A stretch of 64,000 bases of DNA from Paragorgia papillata (GCA_035771165.1 JAWNZC010000232.1:821001-885000), one strand, 5' to 3'. Shown: positions 1 to 12,756, counted from the first letter of the stretch. The notes: generated by a model not told the origin, from the sequence alone. Translations and numbers: made by a program.

Positions 1-246
1 TTGATACCAATAGCAGAAATATTTTTAATGGGCTTTTTTCGTCTCTTTCCGTACTACGAAAACATAAAAAGTTTCCGTGGCGCGCATCTTAATTGGTACA
101 CCAAATTCGTCATCTCCGCTGGCTTCGTTTTTGGAGCCGGATGCAATCGAGTTACATAGAGATCAGTGACTGTCAATCAGAGCGTGCGTATCGAGTTGAC
201 TATATAATAAACTCCAATCTCGTTCCCAGAGCCCACGTTCCCTACC

Positions 247-395
247 CGGGAAACGAGAGACTCTGGGATAATCCGTTTCACATCGATATTTCATTTGCTG
301 ATGAACACAGTGAACGCTATATAATAACTCTTCTTCCGGATCACAAGAATCCTGTGATGGCGTGAACGGATTATCCCAGAGTCTCTCGTTTCCCG
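247..395. repeat. foldback repeat (MITE-like)
   Basis: Two inverted arms of about 33 bp (247-280 and 363-395) surround an AT-rich loop of about 80 bp. Each arm contains AGAGACTCTGGGATAATCC or its complement, with one indel between them. The sequence just left (about 210-230, CTCGTTCCCAGAGCC) resembles the terminus of the element at 14635-15412, so this may be a relic of that family. Small reading frames here are artefacts of the palindrome. Confidence 0.65.
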
Positions 396-1131
396 CCCGA
401 TGGGGATAAAGGCATAAACTAGCTTCCTTCATATCAAATGACTCATCCGTATTCCATAACGAAATTCTTTTTTAGTAATATTTTGTAGTAATAATGACGA
501 CCAAAAAGGCTTTGTTTGTTTAAAATAGAACAACTCTATTTAATATTACGAATTACCAGACGATGGAGTAAGACTCCGAAACGTCATTATTAAAGGTAGT
601 TATTTTGTTTTAAAGAAACAAAGTCTTTTTGGTGATTATTATTTTGGAATATTACTAAAAATGAGGTACGTTACTATCCATTTTCGAGAAATATTTTTTG
701 TATTAAATTTTCTTACAGCGAAACGTGATTTAGAAAGCAAAATAAATATGCAATTTGTGACGCAATGAGTGGTTAGATTGTACAACACATATACTAATTT
801 GTTGAAGAAAATAATTAGAATTTCGGTTAAAACAACGACTTTTGGGTGTGTTATTAGATAACGTATGTAGGCGGGTTATTGTAACCATATGTTGTTTGTT
901 AAAATTAGCAAGTTGCACATGTAATTGTTTACATGGTGTCAGTAAACTTCTCAATATGCGTTGTGCAGGTTTCACGAATCTTACTTTTTTGTAAGTTGAA
1001 TATGTAAGTTGTTTAACGAGTATATCAGAATATTTGAATGACGTAATTTAAAAGAAGTTTGTATGATTTTTCCCTGCTTCAGGTATAAAGTACTTTTTAA
1101 AAAATCCCGTTTATCCTAAATTAATTGGGGG

Positions 1132-1133
<2 letters not shown>
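396..1133. other. no gene seen
   Basis: AT-rich sequence without a convincing coding region, RNA gene or repeat structure that I can name. Confidence 0.5.

Positions 1134-1167
<34 letters not shown>
1134..1167. repeat. (TA)n microsatellite
   Basis: An uninterrupted run of alternating T and A directly precedes the inverted-repeat element at 1168-1368. Confidence 0.9.
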
Positions 1168-1168
<1 letters not shown>

Positions 1169-1368
1169 AGAAATAGAAAATGGCCGCCCGTGTTTATATA
1201 GCCTGATGCAAACACGAGAGTGAGTTGGGAGAATTCGGAAGTTTATGTGAACCCGAGCCATGCATAGGCGAGGGTTTAGATAAGTACTTTCGAATTCTCC
1301 CAAACTCACTCGAGTGTTTGCATCAGGTTATATAACCACAGGGCATCCATTTTCTATTTCTTTTATGA
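1168..1368. repeat. inverted-repeat MITE of about 200 bp
   Basis: The outer arms (AAGAAATAGAAAATGG and complement) continue into inner arms that include GCCTGATGCAAACACGAG and complement, giving arms of about 70 bp with mismatches. It is noncoding. A partial copy of the same terminus (CATAGCCTGATATAAACACG) lies at about 1410-1430. Confidence 0.6.
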
Positions 1369-1667
1369 AATAAGACTAAGAAATGTGCCATGACGTCACA
1401 ACCGTGTTTACATAGCCTGATATAAACACGGTAGTTGACCAATCACAGCGTGCGTAAGATGCAACCTATTATATATATATATACTGTATGCATTGGACCG
1501 AGTGCGAGGTCTGTACGGAAAAGTATTTCCCTGAGGTTTTCGTACAGACAGAGTGACGAAGAAGCGAGGTTTGTGCGATAAAACCGAGGGCAAATACTTT
1601 CCAGTACAGACCGAGCAAACGAAATTAATAAAGAATTTATTATATGGCTATTGGTTCATTTTATTTT

Positions 1668-1986
1668 TAAAGGTGCATTACATTCCGTTCTGCGCATTAT
1701 CCGCCATCTTGTTTTTGTGAGCCTCGAAGATAATTACAGGAAGTACTCTGCTCATTGTAAACCGTTCGGAACAACATGGCAGAAAACCAAGCGTTTCGGC
1801 GAGGATATCTCTTCGGATTTCTTCCGTTTCTTCTAAAAATATTTTGTTTGGAGTACAAGTATATAAGAAAGAAGAAGCAAGAAAAGCGTACAATCTTGAA
1901 TAAGGTATCAGTATTTCCCCCCGTAAATATAGATGTAAATATTAGTTTCGTACGTGAGCAGAACGGAGTGTAATGCATCTTTAAGT
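1668..1986. repeat. short TIR element of about 320 bp
   Basis: The terminal sequence TTAAAGGTGCATTACATTCC is matched in reverse at about 1962-1986 (GAACGGAGTGTAATGCATCT) with two mismatches. The interior has only short overlapping reading frames with no recognisable product, so it is treated as a nonautonomous DNA transposon. Confidence 0.55.
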
Positions 1987-2229
1987 TCCGAGTGTTGTTT
2001 TTGTCTTAATAATCATACCTGTTAAGGTTTTCGTGTCGCTTCTTGGCCCTCTTGATTACACCAGTTTGGCTTTTATTTGTCGTGTTTTTAGATAAACAGC
2101 TTTATCCTCTAAGGAGAAAAATGTTTCCTTGTGGCGAGAAGCAAGCAGAAAACCGCCGTTTCAATCGCGTCGACTTAGCTTAATTGCGGTCATCAAGCGT
2201 GAGTGGGCCGCTTGTTTCTATAAGAGAGT

Positions 2230-2990
2230 GAGTGGGTCGGTTGTTTCTATAACTTATAGACTATAAGGCTTGTATTTTCCTTTCTATAATGCTTGTATTT
2301 TCCGTTTTGAAAGTCGAAAGTAACATCTAAAACGTTTACCACATGTAAATTTGTCTGGGCTGTTATTTTGAGGCCGAGCTGTTCGAAAATTTTGTGTAGA
2401 TCTTTTCTTGACTTGTCTGGCAATCTCGCGGTTTTGTTCTTTAAAATGGTCAATCCGTCATTTCTATATAGGCCGATATTTTCTTTGCCCAACTTTTTTC
2501 CAAGGCTGTTCAAAATAAAAAGGCCAACCAGTTCGCAAATTTCGGCGCCGTCATAGCTACCATGGTGACATCAGATAAATCTGTAATTTCATCGCTGTCT
2601 ATATTTGTCAAATTTCTGGCCCAGGATAATGCTTGGTCCAGTAGGTTTTCAGATATTGATGGATAGAAATCGACAACGTCAAATGAAATAAAAGTGTGTC
2701 TATTTTTTCCGTTGATATTATTAAACCATTCGATTACATTTTGTGTGTTTGTCCATTGATTTGCTTTCGAAATTCTTCTCAATTGGGTATTTATTCTGTC
2801 AAGAATTACTTTACTGAGTTTTCCAGATCAGATTCGCTGTTTGTTTTCGAAATTACCTTTATGGTCTTTAAGTGAAATAAATGCTTCGTGTTTTTTTGTC
2901 TGTTCAATTCTATCACTAATTTTTAGTTTGTTTGAAATGTTTGTTAATTCTTGATCAATCTGTGTTATTGTGTCCTCTGTTATTGTGGCC
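2230..2990 (-). mobile_element. Penelope-like element fragment: reverse transcriptase
   Basis: Minus-strand frames encode the core of a Penelope-like reverse transcriptase. About 2782-2510 gives FISFDVVDFYPSISE, the RT palm motif with its catalytic Asp region. About 2513-2247 continues with GLYRNDGLTILKNK and a segment ending DFQNGKYKHYRK. The two frames overlap at about 2510-2513, and an in-frame stop interrupts the upstream part near 2850, so this copy is decayed. It lies head-to-head with the plus-strand copy that begins near 2990. The family call rests on resemblance to Penelope-like RT/GIY-YIG elements as I know them. Confidence 0.75.
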
Positions 2991-4200
2991 TTTTTATATT
3001 AAACAGCCTTGGAAAAATGTTTGGCAAAGAAAATGTCGGCCTATATAGAGATGACGGATTGGCCATCTTAAAGAACAAAACCACGAGATTGGCAGACAAA
3101 TCAAGAAAATATCTACACAAAATTTTCGAACAACTCGGCCTCAAAGTTACTTTTGACCTTCAAAACGGAAAATACAAGCCTTATAGAAAGCCCAATGACG
3201 ATCCATTGTATGTAAACAAGCAATCAAACCACCCACCTAGCATTTAAAAAAAGCTACCAACATTAATCGGCAAACGCATTTCCTTTCTCTCATCGGACAA
3301 CACAACATTTAAGGAATCCGCACCAATTTACCAAAATGCATTATAAGACACAGTAATTTCAATCAGAAATTAAATTACACACAGCAAAACCCACAACAAC
3401 TACGCAAAAACCGACATCGCAATATCATTTGGTTCAATCCACCATACAACAAAAACGTAAGATCAAACAAAGGACGCAGCTTTCTTAACCTAATCGACAA
3501 ACATTTCCCACCAGAAAACAAACTCCATAAAATTTTCAACAGAAATACAGTGAAAGTCAGTTACAGTTGCATGAACAACGCCAAGTCCACAATCATGAAG
3601 CACAAAAGTTAAAGCACACATACTTAAAACAAATCGGGTATAAAATGAAAACAGCCAGTTGCAACTGCAGGGATAAAAACAAGTGCCCACTTCATGGACA
3701 GTGCCTGACTAATAGCATAGTATACAAAGCAACTGTTTCCACAAGCGACATAAATAACACCAAACACTACATTGGCATGACAGCAAACAATTTCAAAGAG
3801 CGATACAGAAATCACACTAAATCTTTCCAAAACAAAAAATATTCAAACGAAACCGAACTTTTGAAACACATCTGGGATTTAAAAGAAAAGAAACAATATT
3901 TCAACATAACCTGGTCTGTTTTAAAACGCGCGCCTTCCTACTCTGGAGGACCAGGCAGATGCAATTTATGTTTGGAAGAGAAACTTTGTATCATGAAAGC
4001 AGACAAACACTTTTTACTTAATAAAAGATCAGAAATTATTTCGACATGCAGGCATAAAAATAAATTTAATATCAACAATCTAAACAACAATCAAAACAAG
4101 GAAAGGAGTTTGAGGAATCCACCAACCACATGCACGGCCACCTTTCCACCAAACCATTTGTGGGCACACGCCCACCTTTCGACCAAAACCATTTGAGGGA
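2991..4200 (+). mobile_element. Penelope-like element fragment: RT 3' part plus GIY-YIG endonuclease
   Basis: The frame 2951-3247 begins inside the RT (GLYRDDGLAILKNK) and runs to YRKPNDDPLYVNKQSNHPP. The frame 3567-4196 carries a cysteine/histidine cluster (CNCRDKNKCPLHGQC) followed by a GIY-YIG-type nuclease segment (KHYIGMTANNFKERYRNH), the usual RT-then-endonuclease order of Penelope-like elements. The reading frame is broken between 3248 and 3566. The 5' half of the RT is missing and the copy starts at the same region where the inverted copy turns round. Likely inactive. Confidence 0.78.
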
Positions 4201-4320
4201 TGCATTATTGTTTCACCACCCACACGCCCACCTTTCGACCAAAACCATGTCCGGGATGCATTCATCGTGTCACCGCCGCCCACACACCCACCTTTTGACC
4301 AAAACCATTTAAGCGGCCCA
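4133..4320 (+). repeat. minisatellite after the Penelope-like fragment
   Basis: About three units of roughly 55 bp each contain CACCTTTCGACCAAAACCAT or a close variant. They lie immediately after the GIY-YIG coding region, so they may be the 3' UTR repeat of that element. Confidence 0.7.
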
Positions 4321-6532
4321 CGAATCGAAACTACTCAGTCGCCTGAAGAACGCCCCGCGTGAAACTGACAGTTGCGACACTCAACATTTTGAGGTAAGCC
4401 CACTTAAACTCTACTATATATATATATACCACTTATATGTACATTATGAGACTCCAACTTCATCAAAGTACCATCAGTGCCAATAAATTATAGACCAATA
4501 CCTATTTATAAATCACTTTGCAAGCGCTTAATAATGTTACTTTTCTTTGTCAACATCATGCTAATAAACTCTAAACTTAAGTCTGGGAAGCCACACATGC
4601 AGAGTTGCCTGCGCAGGAGGCTACGCCAGGCCCATATATTTTTTTTCGCCCCAAATTTTTCACAAAATTGCAAAATACCTCCCATATATGGAGCCGAGTG
4701 TTCGATCACTTCGAAAATTCATTCGCAGTCATGTTCCTATTCTGTGGTTGTATCAATCACATCACTGATCAACCATATAGGCAACTTACTTAGAATACCT
4801 ACCAACAATTTCGTCAAATGCAAAGCTGGCCGAAGCTGTTGCATCCAAGTGGCAACCGAACAACCGAACAACCGAAAACGATATACAGTATGTTTTTCTC
4901 ATGGCTAGCAGGTCTCTACATTCTATAAATTTTTACTAGTATTCCATCGGTACAGAGATGAGGATGAAAACGCTAACATTCTGGATCTTTATATTGGCAA
5001 TGTATACACTTTCTGATGCCTTTTGTCGAGCAAGTAGCAATTGCGATGTTCATAGGTTTTCCACATGGCTTCAGCAATACTAACAGTTGTTCAACAAGAC
5101 GCGTGCTCAGGCGTTCACTCGGGCCATTGATTACTTTGCAAAATTGTAGTAGGCGACTGAGCGCAAGAAGGTGCCAAAGAAAAATGGAACTGAAGTGAAG
5201 TCACAGTATATACACTAAAATTTGAAGACATTGGTTCATGCATTATTTTATATGTAACCTATGCTCTTTACATCCTGCAATGCAACTATTTTGCAAACTG
5301 GGATTGTTACAGGAAGTGATTTATCTTATAACTTACAACTTGAAACATTTTTTAAATTGCATGTTGCAAAAAATAAATGCTTTATGTAACAGAGTCTTAA
5401 TCATCAGATATTTCAGCTGCTTTAAGACTTGCTTTAGCATTGCTTTGTATCCCAGTGTTGAACTGAAAAAACAGTTTTGTTAATGTCTGTTGAATAAAGT
5501 AATTCTTTTGCTAACATGCTTGAATATTCATGGCCATTTCAGTAATTACCATAGCATTTTGCTAATAGCCTTGGACTTATACTACTTTGTTAGGGGGTTT
5601 GAGTAGGCTTGTAAGGGGATTACTCATAGATCTTTCAAAACATATTAGAAACTTGGTTGGTTGGCTTACATCCAGAGGGGATTACAATTTCATGGTATTT
5701 TCTGTTAACAAACAAATTAGCCTGCATTGCTGTCCTACTTATTTTACTTTGGAGGGGGGGAGGGGGGGCAGGGGAGCTAAGCCCCCCCCCCCCCATTTTT
5801 TGTTGTGGAGAGGCCTGGCCCCCCATTTTAATAACTGGCTATACTAATATTAAACCACAAACTTATGATCAGCAAACCATAAACGCTAACTCTAAACATG
5901 CCTAAATCTAACCCAAATCAATAAAAAAACAACATAATAAACCGTTGTCATTGAAATTGTCATTGAAGGTTTTGTCCATTATATTAATGAAGAAAATCAC
6001 CCCTCAGAATGCAGGAAATGGTATTTCCACGACTCTAGATTTCAAAATGTTCCTGATACTTTCCTGATCCTCGTGAAATAGCAGGCTGGTAGTAGTTTAG
6101 TGGCTACTAAATCTCATTTTATACCCACAATTTCAGGGCTACCTAAAATAATGTGACTGCAGGATGCCTGCAGGGATAATGTAAATAAAAATGCAAAATC
6201 TTAGGGCACGGGTGTAAAAGATGTCCCATGCAGGTGCTTGACAAGTTCCCAGCATTTTATTTTACTGGGGCACCATATCAATGTGGATGTCTGTACAGTT
6301 TGCTCTAAGGGTAAGGGGCAGCTGGGGCAATGAAGATTGTTGTGCAACACATCTCAAGGGCACTGAAGTTTGTAATGAAACATATATCAGTTGCCCCGGG
6401 GTGCCCCATTGCCTAACTCTCTACACTGGCCTGAGTGCTGGGTGTCATTGCCGAGTGCTGGGCACTGCCACCCACCACCACCCACAATGAGCAGAACCTA
6501 GCCTCCTCTGCAGGCAACTCTCTGGCTACTCA
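4321..6532. other. no gene seen
   Basis: This stretch has no reading frame with recognisable protein content. A G-rich/C-rich patch at about 5750-5830 looks like the worn end of a DNA transposon. The rest is unremarkable AT-rich DNA. Confidence 0.5.
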
Positions 6533-6624
6533 GAATTGTGACTTTTAATCTGTACGGGCAATGTTTTAGTCGAGATCAGAACTGTGGCTTTTCAACTGTA
6601 CAAGCAATGTTTTGGTCGAGATCG
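6533..6624 (+). repeat. 46-bp tandem duplication
   Basis: Two adjacent 46-bp units (6533-6578 and 6579-6624) share the skeleton CTGTACNNGCAATGTTTT followed by GTCGAGATC. There is no coding content. Confidence 0.8.
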
Positions 6625-6898
6625 ATCGCGATCTTTATGTTGACAAAATTGTCAGCACCCTTTATTCTAATTCTATCAACACAATGTGATTAGGTTACAT
6701 ATTAGTAATTATCCACCTCCTGGGATGTGCTAGCTAAAAGGGCAGGCTTGAATTTGACTGATACATTTATTGAGAAAAAAAACCCAGTAGATAACCAATA
6801 ATCAATTATGAGTGAGTTTTAGCATTTGATAGAACAATTTGCAAATACGGTGAAGTGAAAATATGATTAGTATAAGTTATAAGTACTATTTACAGAAT

Positions 6899-6990
6899 GA
6901 GTGGCCGTTCTGTATCGGGGTATACAGACACGAGGCGAAGCCGAGTGCCTGTATCCCGATACAGAACGGACACGAATTCTGTAAATGACT
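6899..6990. repeat. foldback palindrome
   Basis: Arms containing GTCCGTTCTGTATCGGG-like sequence flank a short loop (ACACGAGGCGAAGCCGAGTG). Similar architecture with the core GAGGCGAAGCCGAG occurs at 9660-9812, so the two belong to one foldback family. Confidence 0.65.
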
Positions 6991-7129
6991 TCTAAAACGA
7001 TCCAATTTGGTTATTTCATTGGCGTAGTAATTTTTCTAAAAAAACGTTGTCTAAGTCGAGAAAATCAAAGCTAAAGTTTATGTAAATCAAGAGGAATCTG
7101 TATCACGTATACAGACACTCATTAAACAT

Positions 7130-7172
7130 GGATTTTCTTTGTGTTTTCCTCATGAATTATTAATGAGTTTTA
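7130..7172 (+). repeat. dispersed terminal module, copy 1
   Basis: The sequence CTTTGTGTTTTCCTCATGAA continues into a small palindrome (CTCATGAATTATTAATGAG). The same module is found at about 9908-9952 and 43110-43152 on the same strand. It probably marks one end of a nonautonomous element. Confidence 0.6.
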
Positions 7173-8422
7173 GAAAGGGCTTTACATCACTATATTACTA
7201 ATATAGATTTTCTCACCCATAGACTTGGTAGTGATTTTCTGTATTTTGCCTCAACGGACGACACATTTGCAGGAGTCGATCACTGACGGACAAATGATGT
7301 CTCAATGGACGAGTTGAATGAGAATTGACGAGCAACAGTATTGATAAATAAAATACGAGGAAACCTGAACATTGACGAAATCGCCGAAATACAAGAATTA
7401 CAAACGCTATATGACCGACAATATCGAAGAATACATGTAGATCGACTGTACTTCTTGTCCTCTGTCTTTGCAAGTTGTGAGTTGGCCGTCACAGATTCGT
7501 GTTCCAAAATTGCGTTAAACCTCGGCGTCTGTGCATTTATATTAATGTAGATGCGTGTGAGCGTATTTTCGATCAAAACAGAACTTGGGCAATTTACTGA
7601 TTGGTCACTAAAGCACATCAACATCAAAGAAATACTTCTTGCATTTGAGCAAAGAAAACCAGTTTCGCAAAGCAGTTTTGCATATATCTCGGCGAGAGGT
7701 ACGAGCAGAGAAAACTTTAAAATGAAAATGAATGAGTCATCACTCAAAATTGTTGCAAAATTCTTGCAAAACCTGAAGGGAGGTATGAGTCATAATCGCA
7801 AAATCATGCCAACAGATTAAGACTCGGCCTACCACAGGTAGCCCGAGTAATGATCTGGCTCACGACTGTCTGTGAATTGGCCTGAACTCAGGAAACCTAT
7901 TAGTAAACCTCACGAAAACTATTAGTTACTATTGCAAACAAAATCCAAGATGTGAGAAGTCCAAGGGCGTAGCTAAGGGGGGGGGGGACCCCGCAATGTT
8001 GGCTTTGTCGGCACAAGTCAAACAGTTGACGGCAAATTGAGGTTGGGACAGATCGATGGGTCGAGACCTTGTGGGAGAAATAACTCCGACAAAATCTCGG
8101 GCAAATTATAAAATACCGACAAAAATATCGGCAAAGTGTTGAGAAAATTAGAAAATGGCGGCAGAACTCGCCAAACGTCGTTGCAAGATTGCCGAAGAAA
8201 GTTTGACAGTTTAGCGCTTTACCGCATCATTACCTGTCTCATCAACCTGGAAGTGCTAGCTAGTGCGGGATTTAATGAATAATCTAATTTTGAGATTTTT
8301 CTTCCTGACCGTTGATATATATGTTAATATAATATCTGATTTCAAATGTAAATAAATACCGTACATAGACAGTGGAGAATCATTGACTCAACAAAGCAAG
8401 AATACTCGACATATTCGGCTGA
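7173..8422. other. no confident gene
   Basis: Opposing reading frames of up to 155 codons at 7280-7747 have no family features and overlap antisense to each other. A G-run following AAGGGCGTAGCTAAGG at about 7967-7990 looks like a hAT-type terminus. No complete element could be delimited. Confidence 0.4.
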
Positions 8423-8971
8423 CTTAAAACATAGTTAGTGGAGGGGGATGGTTTGGAAGCTCCATTGTCTTTCAAGATTATGCAATGGTCATGTTGATGA
8501 ACACAATAGTTCATGTTGGAGGAAGGCAATTGGTTGAAGAAAGGAAATTCTATGAACACGTGACGACGAAGGACTTCGCCTATCTCCCCCGCACAGGTTA
8601 AATTTCGGAGATTGGAGGTTTCGGGGGTCGTCGGAGATGCTCGGAGGCGTCAGCTGGACATAAGTAGTGCGGGCGCACTCCTTATGTCCAGCCGACGATT
8701 TCGACGCATCTCCGACGATCCCCGACATAGCCGATCTCCGAAAGAACCTCTGCGGAGGAGAGAGGGACTTCACAACGAACAAAGAACTTACAACACGTGA
8801 TGACGAAGGACTGCACTAATTAAACCTGAACGTTGCTATTGGATGACTGCTTCATTATACAGAAAATACAATACGTTCAGTGACCGTGAAATTAGACAAA
8901 TTGAAGAAAAGCATGGAACGATGACTTTTGCCGAGTTTCCAAACCACCCCCTTCCACTAGCTATGCTTAAA
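8423..8971. mobile_element. nonautonomous TIR element with 7-bp TSD
   Basis: The element 8430-8964 starts CATAGTTAGTGGAGGGGG and ends with the near-complement CCCCCTTCCACTAGCTATG. It is flanked by CTTAAAA at 8423-8429 and 8965-8971. The interior contains a GC-rich inverted repeat (about 8605-8740, arms with CGTCGGAGATG), which explains the spurious reading frames there. No transposase is encoded. Confidence 0.7.
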
Positions 8972-9659
8972 ACTCGACACGCACGCCATATTTATACAAT
9001 GTAAATCTAATACAATATTGGAAAACCATGGACAATACCCAGCAAAACCGACAAAATGACGAAAAAAGTCATTTGATGACGATTACCGACAAGAATCCAA
9101 CAAAATTTACCACGAAGTTCTACGGAGGGAAATGTGTCGCGTACGAAGTGGCTGGTTCTCAGGCGAACCATTCGTATCAGCAGCACTTGCAACTTGTGAG
9201 AACTTAAAAGAAAAATTGTTCCCCAATATTTATTAAATACTAAATATGAGAATAAAAAGGTAAAACCGAACAAATTTGATCTGTCCATTCTAATACTAGA
9301 AATTGGAATATAAATACTAGAAATTGCTATATCTTAGGTTAATTGCTGCTCTTATAATACACATATAGATTTATATATGTTCTCTAATTATTTACGATGC
9401 GATCACATATGCAGCATATCTTTCCAAGTTGAAAAATAAATTAATTGTCAAAACAACTCGGAATACACTGTCACTAGTGTCATAAATTAAGAATTAACCA
9501 AAAAGGGAAATATGACGCGTTCAGACCACGCCCAAACCACGCCCTTTTGTCGGCAAAATATAGTCATGCATCCCCCCAAAATAGAACTCGCTCCGCTCCT
9601 GGTGAGAACACAAGGAACATTCATGAAGATGACAGACTTTGAGGAAACAGTTTGTTGAC

Positions 9660-9812
9660 ATAATATATCAAACACGAGGAGGAGTGTTTCATCAGGATAT
9701 CCAAACACCGAGACGTTTGTTGGAAACCGAGGCGAAGCCGAGGTTTTTGAACAAACTTCGAGGTGTTTGGATATCCTGATGAAACACTCCTCCTCGTGTA
9801 TGATATAGCATC
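9660..9812. repeat. long foldback palindrome
   Basis: Arms of about 65 bp (ACACGAGGAGGAGTGTTTCATC and complement) flank a core that contains GAGGCGAAGCCGAGG. The arms are nearly perfect, so the repeat is young. A minus-strand frame of 109 codons across it is a by-product of the palindrome. Confidence 0.8.
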
Positions 9813-9907
9813 TCAAACAAATCAGTATTTTAAGAGAAAATCAAGATGAAAATTTGCTTAATTTATGTAATTTCTTCCTCCGATATCCAAACCACCGACA
9901 CGGTACT

Positions 9908-9952
9908 GATTTCCTTTGTGTTTTCTCATGAATTATTAATGAGTTTGAGATA
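9908..9952 (+). repeat. dispersed terminal module, copy 2
   Basis: This carries the TGATTTCCTTTGTGTTTTC plus CTCATGAATTATTAATGAG module shared with 7130-7172 and 43110-43152. As at copy 1, it lies downstream of a foldback of the GAGGCGAAGCCGAG type. Confidence 0.6.
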
Positions 9953-9959
9953 GTAACGT

Positions 9960-10569
9960 AACCGTATCTTTATATTTTTGCATTATTATTTATGTGCTTT
10001 ATTACTAAACGAGTTTTATATTTGTTACGCTGAGCATAGGAGGCTTGTAGACACATGTATGTTTTATGTATCCTATGTAAATTTGTGTTTTTACCGACTG
10101 TTGCTTGTCTTCGAGTTTGAGACAATGGACAGTAGTCTTATTGATCCGTTCGGATTTATATTCAATGTTGTAAGTGCTTTGAACCTTTGAGTATGCAATT
10201 TTATCACATATCTTGGTGTTCATCTTGATATCAATTTTGATGCATAGATTGAGTAAAAATATATTCATCATAAAAATAACTTTGAACCACTCGTGTTCCT
10301 CATGTATACATACAGTAATACGTTAATGACATATCGGCCATTATAACATCAACAGCCAAGTGTGTGTTATATGCTGATAGAACCAAAATCTATAGAGAAA
10401 TTAGAGCGTCTGACATTCACCTACAGTACCAGTGCTGCAGAGTCAAAGAGCCTTCTCAACATGCTCTAAAGCAAAAACATGGAATCAGGATTCATGTTGT
10501 ATGAAGATATTTGTGGCTTTATTTTACTAGTCACCTATTGCATATTTCCTAGTGCATGAGTGCATCTGT
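9960..10569. other. no gene seen
   Basis: AT-rich sequence with short overlapping frames only. Confidence 0.5.
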
Positions 10570-11008
10570 CAGACAATAACTAAAATCAGTAAGGTTGAAA
10601 GACTACAGTGTAGGGCAACTAAATATATTTTAAGTTTTTGAAATGACAGGATGATTTATCATACAATCTGAATGATCATCTGAAAACAGTTAATCTACTA
10701 CTAGACCATTATCATACTGGCATGACTTGAAAGATCTTACATGTATATATTTTAAATGCTATACAGGTCACTACAATATTCCTATTAATAGTTTTGTGCA
10801 ACTCAATAATTCAGTCAGAATCACTAGAAACAGTTCAGAACTAGATGTACTAGTTTATAAGTGCCGTACTAAACTTTTTTAAGCTAGTTAATACTTGTAT
10901 ATTTAAACTTTGGAGCAGTCTACCTTGCTCAATACCAGATTCTACCTCAGTTAATCAGTTTAAAACTCAACTTTCTAATCACTACATTAATTCTGTAATT
11001 ATTAGTTA
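10570..11008 (+). mobile_element. non-LTR retrotransposon 3' remnant (RT C-terminal tail)
   Basis: Plus-strand translation, allowing frame changes, gives the characteristic end of LINE ORF2 proteins. One part reads YNIPINSFVQLNNSVRITRN and a later part reads LWSSLPCSIPDSTSVNQF followed by K-rich and HY residues. The layout (conserved W-S/N-SLP then F-K-x-x-L) resembles CR1/L2-type elements. No RT core is present and frames are interrupted, so this is a 5'-truncated dead copy. Confidence 0.6.
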
Positions 11009-12268
11009 ATGCTTACGACGTCAATAACTTTTTTTTGGAAATCAATGTTTTTTTAAATGTTCTTCATCCCGACCTGTAACGTACTCTCTTCTAAACAGCT
11101 TACTGCTACTGACCTTAATCACTTATATCTATTGTATTTGGTTATATGATTATCCTGAATTGTGAAATGGTCTATAGAATTCAGGATAATCCCGAATATT
11201 AAAGAAAATGAAACCCGAACCTCTAAACCTGACCCTAACCCTAACGATAACCCCCGGAAAAAGTTCTACCAAAGGGAGAAAGTTCCGCCTCTCAGACCCA
11301 ACTTGCGGCTGGTCACGTGCCGCCTAAACGAATTTTAAATCATGGGAGGGGTGGTAAGCTTTAGTAAGCTGCACACTCAATGACAATGCTACAACACAAG
11401 TCCAGTTTTAATGCGTGTGTCATCGGCTTTCCCGAGGGGGGGGGGACCCCTGACTGTACCTAGGGAATTTAATGACTTTCTGGGGGCTTTGGATCAAACT
11501 TTTGCCCGTGGTGTAAAGCAAATATAGGAGCTTTTGCCCCAATACCAAGGGGAAATGAGGGGGGTTTTACGTACAAGAGACGTTTATATGTACACAGAAC
11601 AAGTTTTTTTTTTAGTCTGATTTTGCAAAACTTCGCTAATTTAACAGCAATTTGCTCTAAACTTTTTTTTCAAACATTATGGATGCTCGAAAGTGATCGT
11701 GAAGGTTTCGTACAATTCCGGATTTCCTGTTTTTAGCGATAACGTTCCGATATGTTCCCGATATGACCACGCGCTTCGAAGTGCCGGAAGTGGATTGAAA
11801 ATGGCGGCTTTGAAATAAAATGTTGCGAAGGTATTAAAGTTTTTATTAAATGACTTGTATATATATTAAACGGTATTTCACTGTTGCAGCTATTTAATAA
11901 ACAATAGCCATATTTAACTAGTCATTGTTAGTAGGTGTTTGCATACGACTTGCTTCTGTGTTTATGAATATCAATTTTGCTCACTCATCCGTTGGTTCGA
12001 CTCATTTTGTGAAATGTGAATGCTGCCAGCTCAACACTCCACTTAGACTTTCCCAAAGTCCTTCCCAGTCTTTTTTTCGCGGTTTTGTAACGCGCAAAAT
12101 CTACCGCTGGATTCTGTATCGGGGTGTAGATGGGGGGGTGTCATTAACTCCTTAATCTAGCCAATAAGAAGCACATCTTAAAAATACATTTATAATGAGT
12201 TTAAATGTAATCACTTTAATGTGACGTGACATTTAATATGTTTGGATAGAAAGATCACAGCTAGAAAT

Positions 12269-12756
12269 ATGGTTGTACTGGAAGACGCGATTAGTTATGG
12301 GCTTGCGAAGTTAGGATATAAAGAGATGAGAGGTCGACAACACGAAGTAGTCGAAGCTTACACACTTGGAAAAGATGTATTCTTAAGTTCGCCGACTGGT
12401 TCAGGGAAAAGTTTATGTTTTGAAATCGCACCGTACGTGCTTGATTGCATGAAGCGAGGCTTTTATATACATGTCGACGAAGAACCCATCAAAACAGTTT
12501 GCCTTGTTGTTGCGCCTCTAATATCTTTAATGAAAGACCTAGTGCATACAGCACTACGAGAAAAACATGTGGCAGCGATCTGTGTTGGCCCGGAATGTAG
12601 TTCTACAGAAATCGAAGATGTCAAGAACGGCAAGTATAATCTGTAATTTGCCAGTCCGGAAGCGATACTTCAGACACACAGAAATATATTCAGAAGTCAG
12701 TTGAAACACTGTATTGGAGCTGTATTTGTGGATGAAAGTCACTGCATTGCAAAGTG
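12269..12756 (+). pseudogene. RecQ-like helicase, first exon (broken)
   Basis: The frame encodes the N-terminal half of a RecQ/DEAD-type helicase core. It has a Q-motif-like region (RGRQHEVVEAY), a Walker A PTGSGKS, motif Ia (VVAPLISLMKD) and, after an in-frame TAA at 12644-12646, SPEAI and a DESH motif II ending at a splice donor (TG|GTAAGA at 12756/12757). Apart from the stop the frame is continuous, and Walker A is intact, unlike the copy at 30551. The start at 12269 is the Met nearest the first helicase motif; 12242 is also possible. No second exon follows because the element is internally deleted. Confidence 0.7.

Noticed and set aside
7280..7747. 155-codon minus-strand frame
   Set aside because: No recognisable family features; overlaps plus-strand frames of similar length.
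11225..11256. CCCTAACCCTAACG, resembling telomere repeat
   Set aside because: Only about two imperfect units; too short to call a telomeric or interstitial telomere array.
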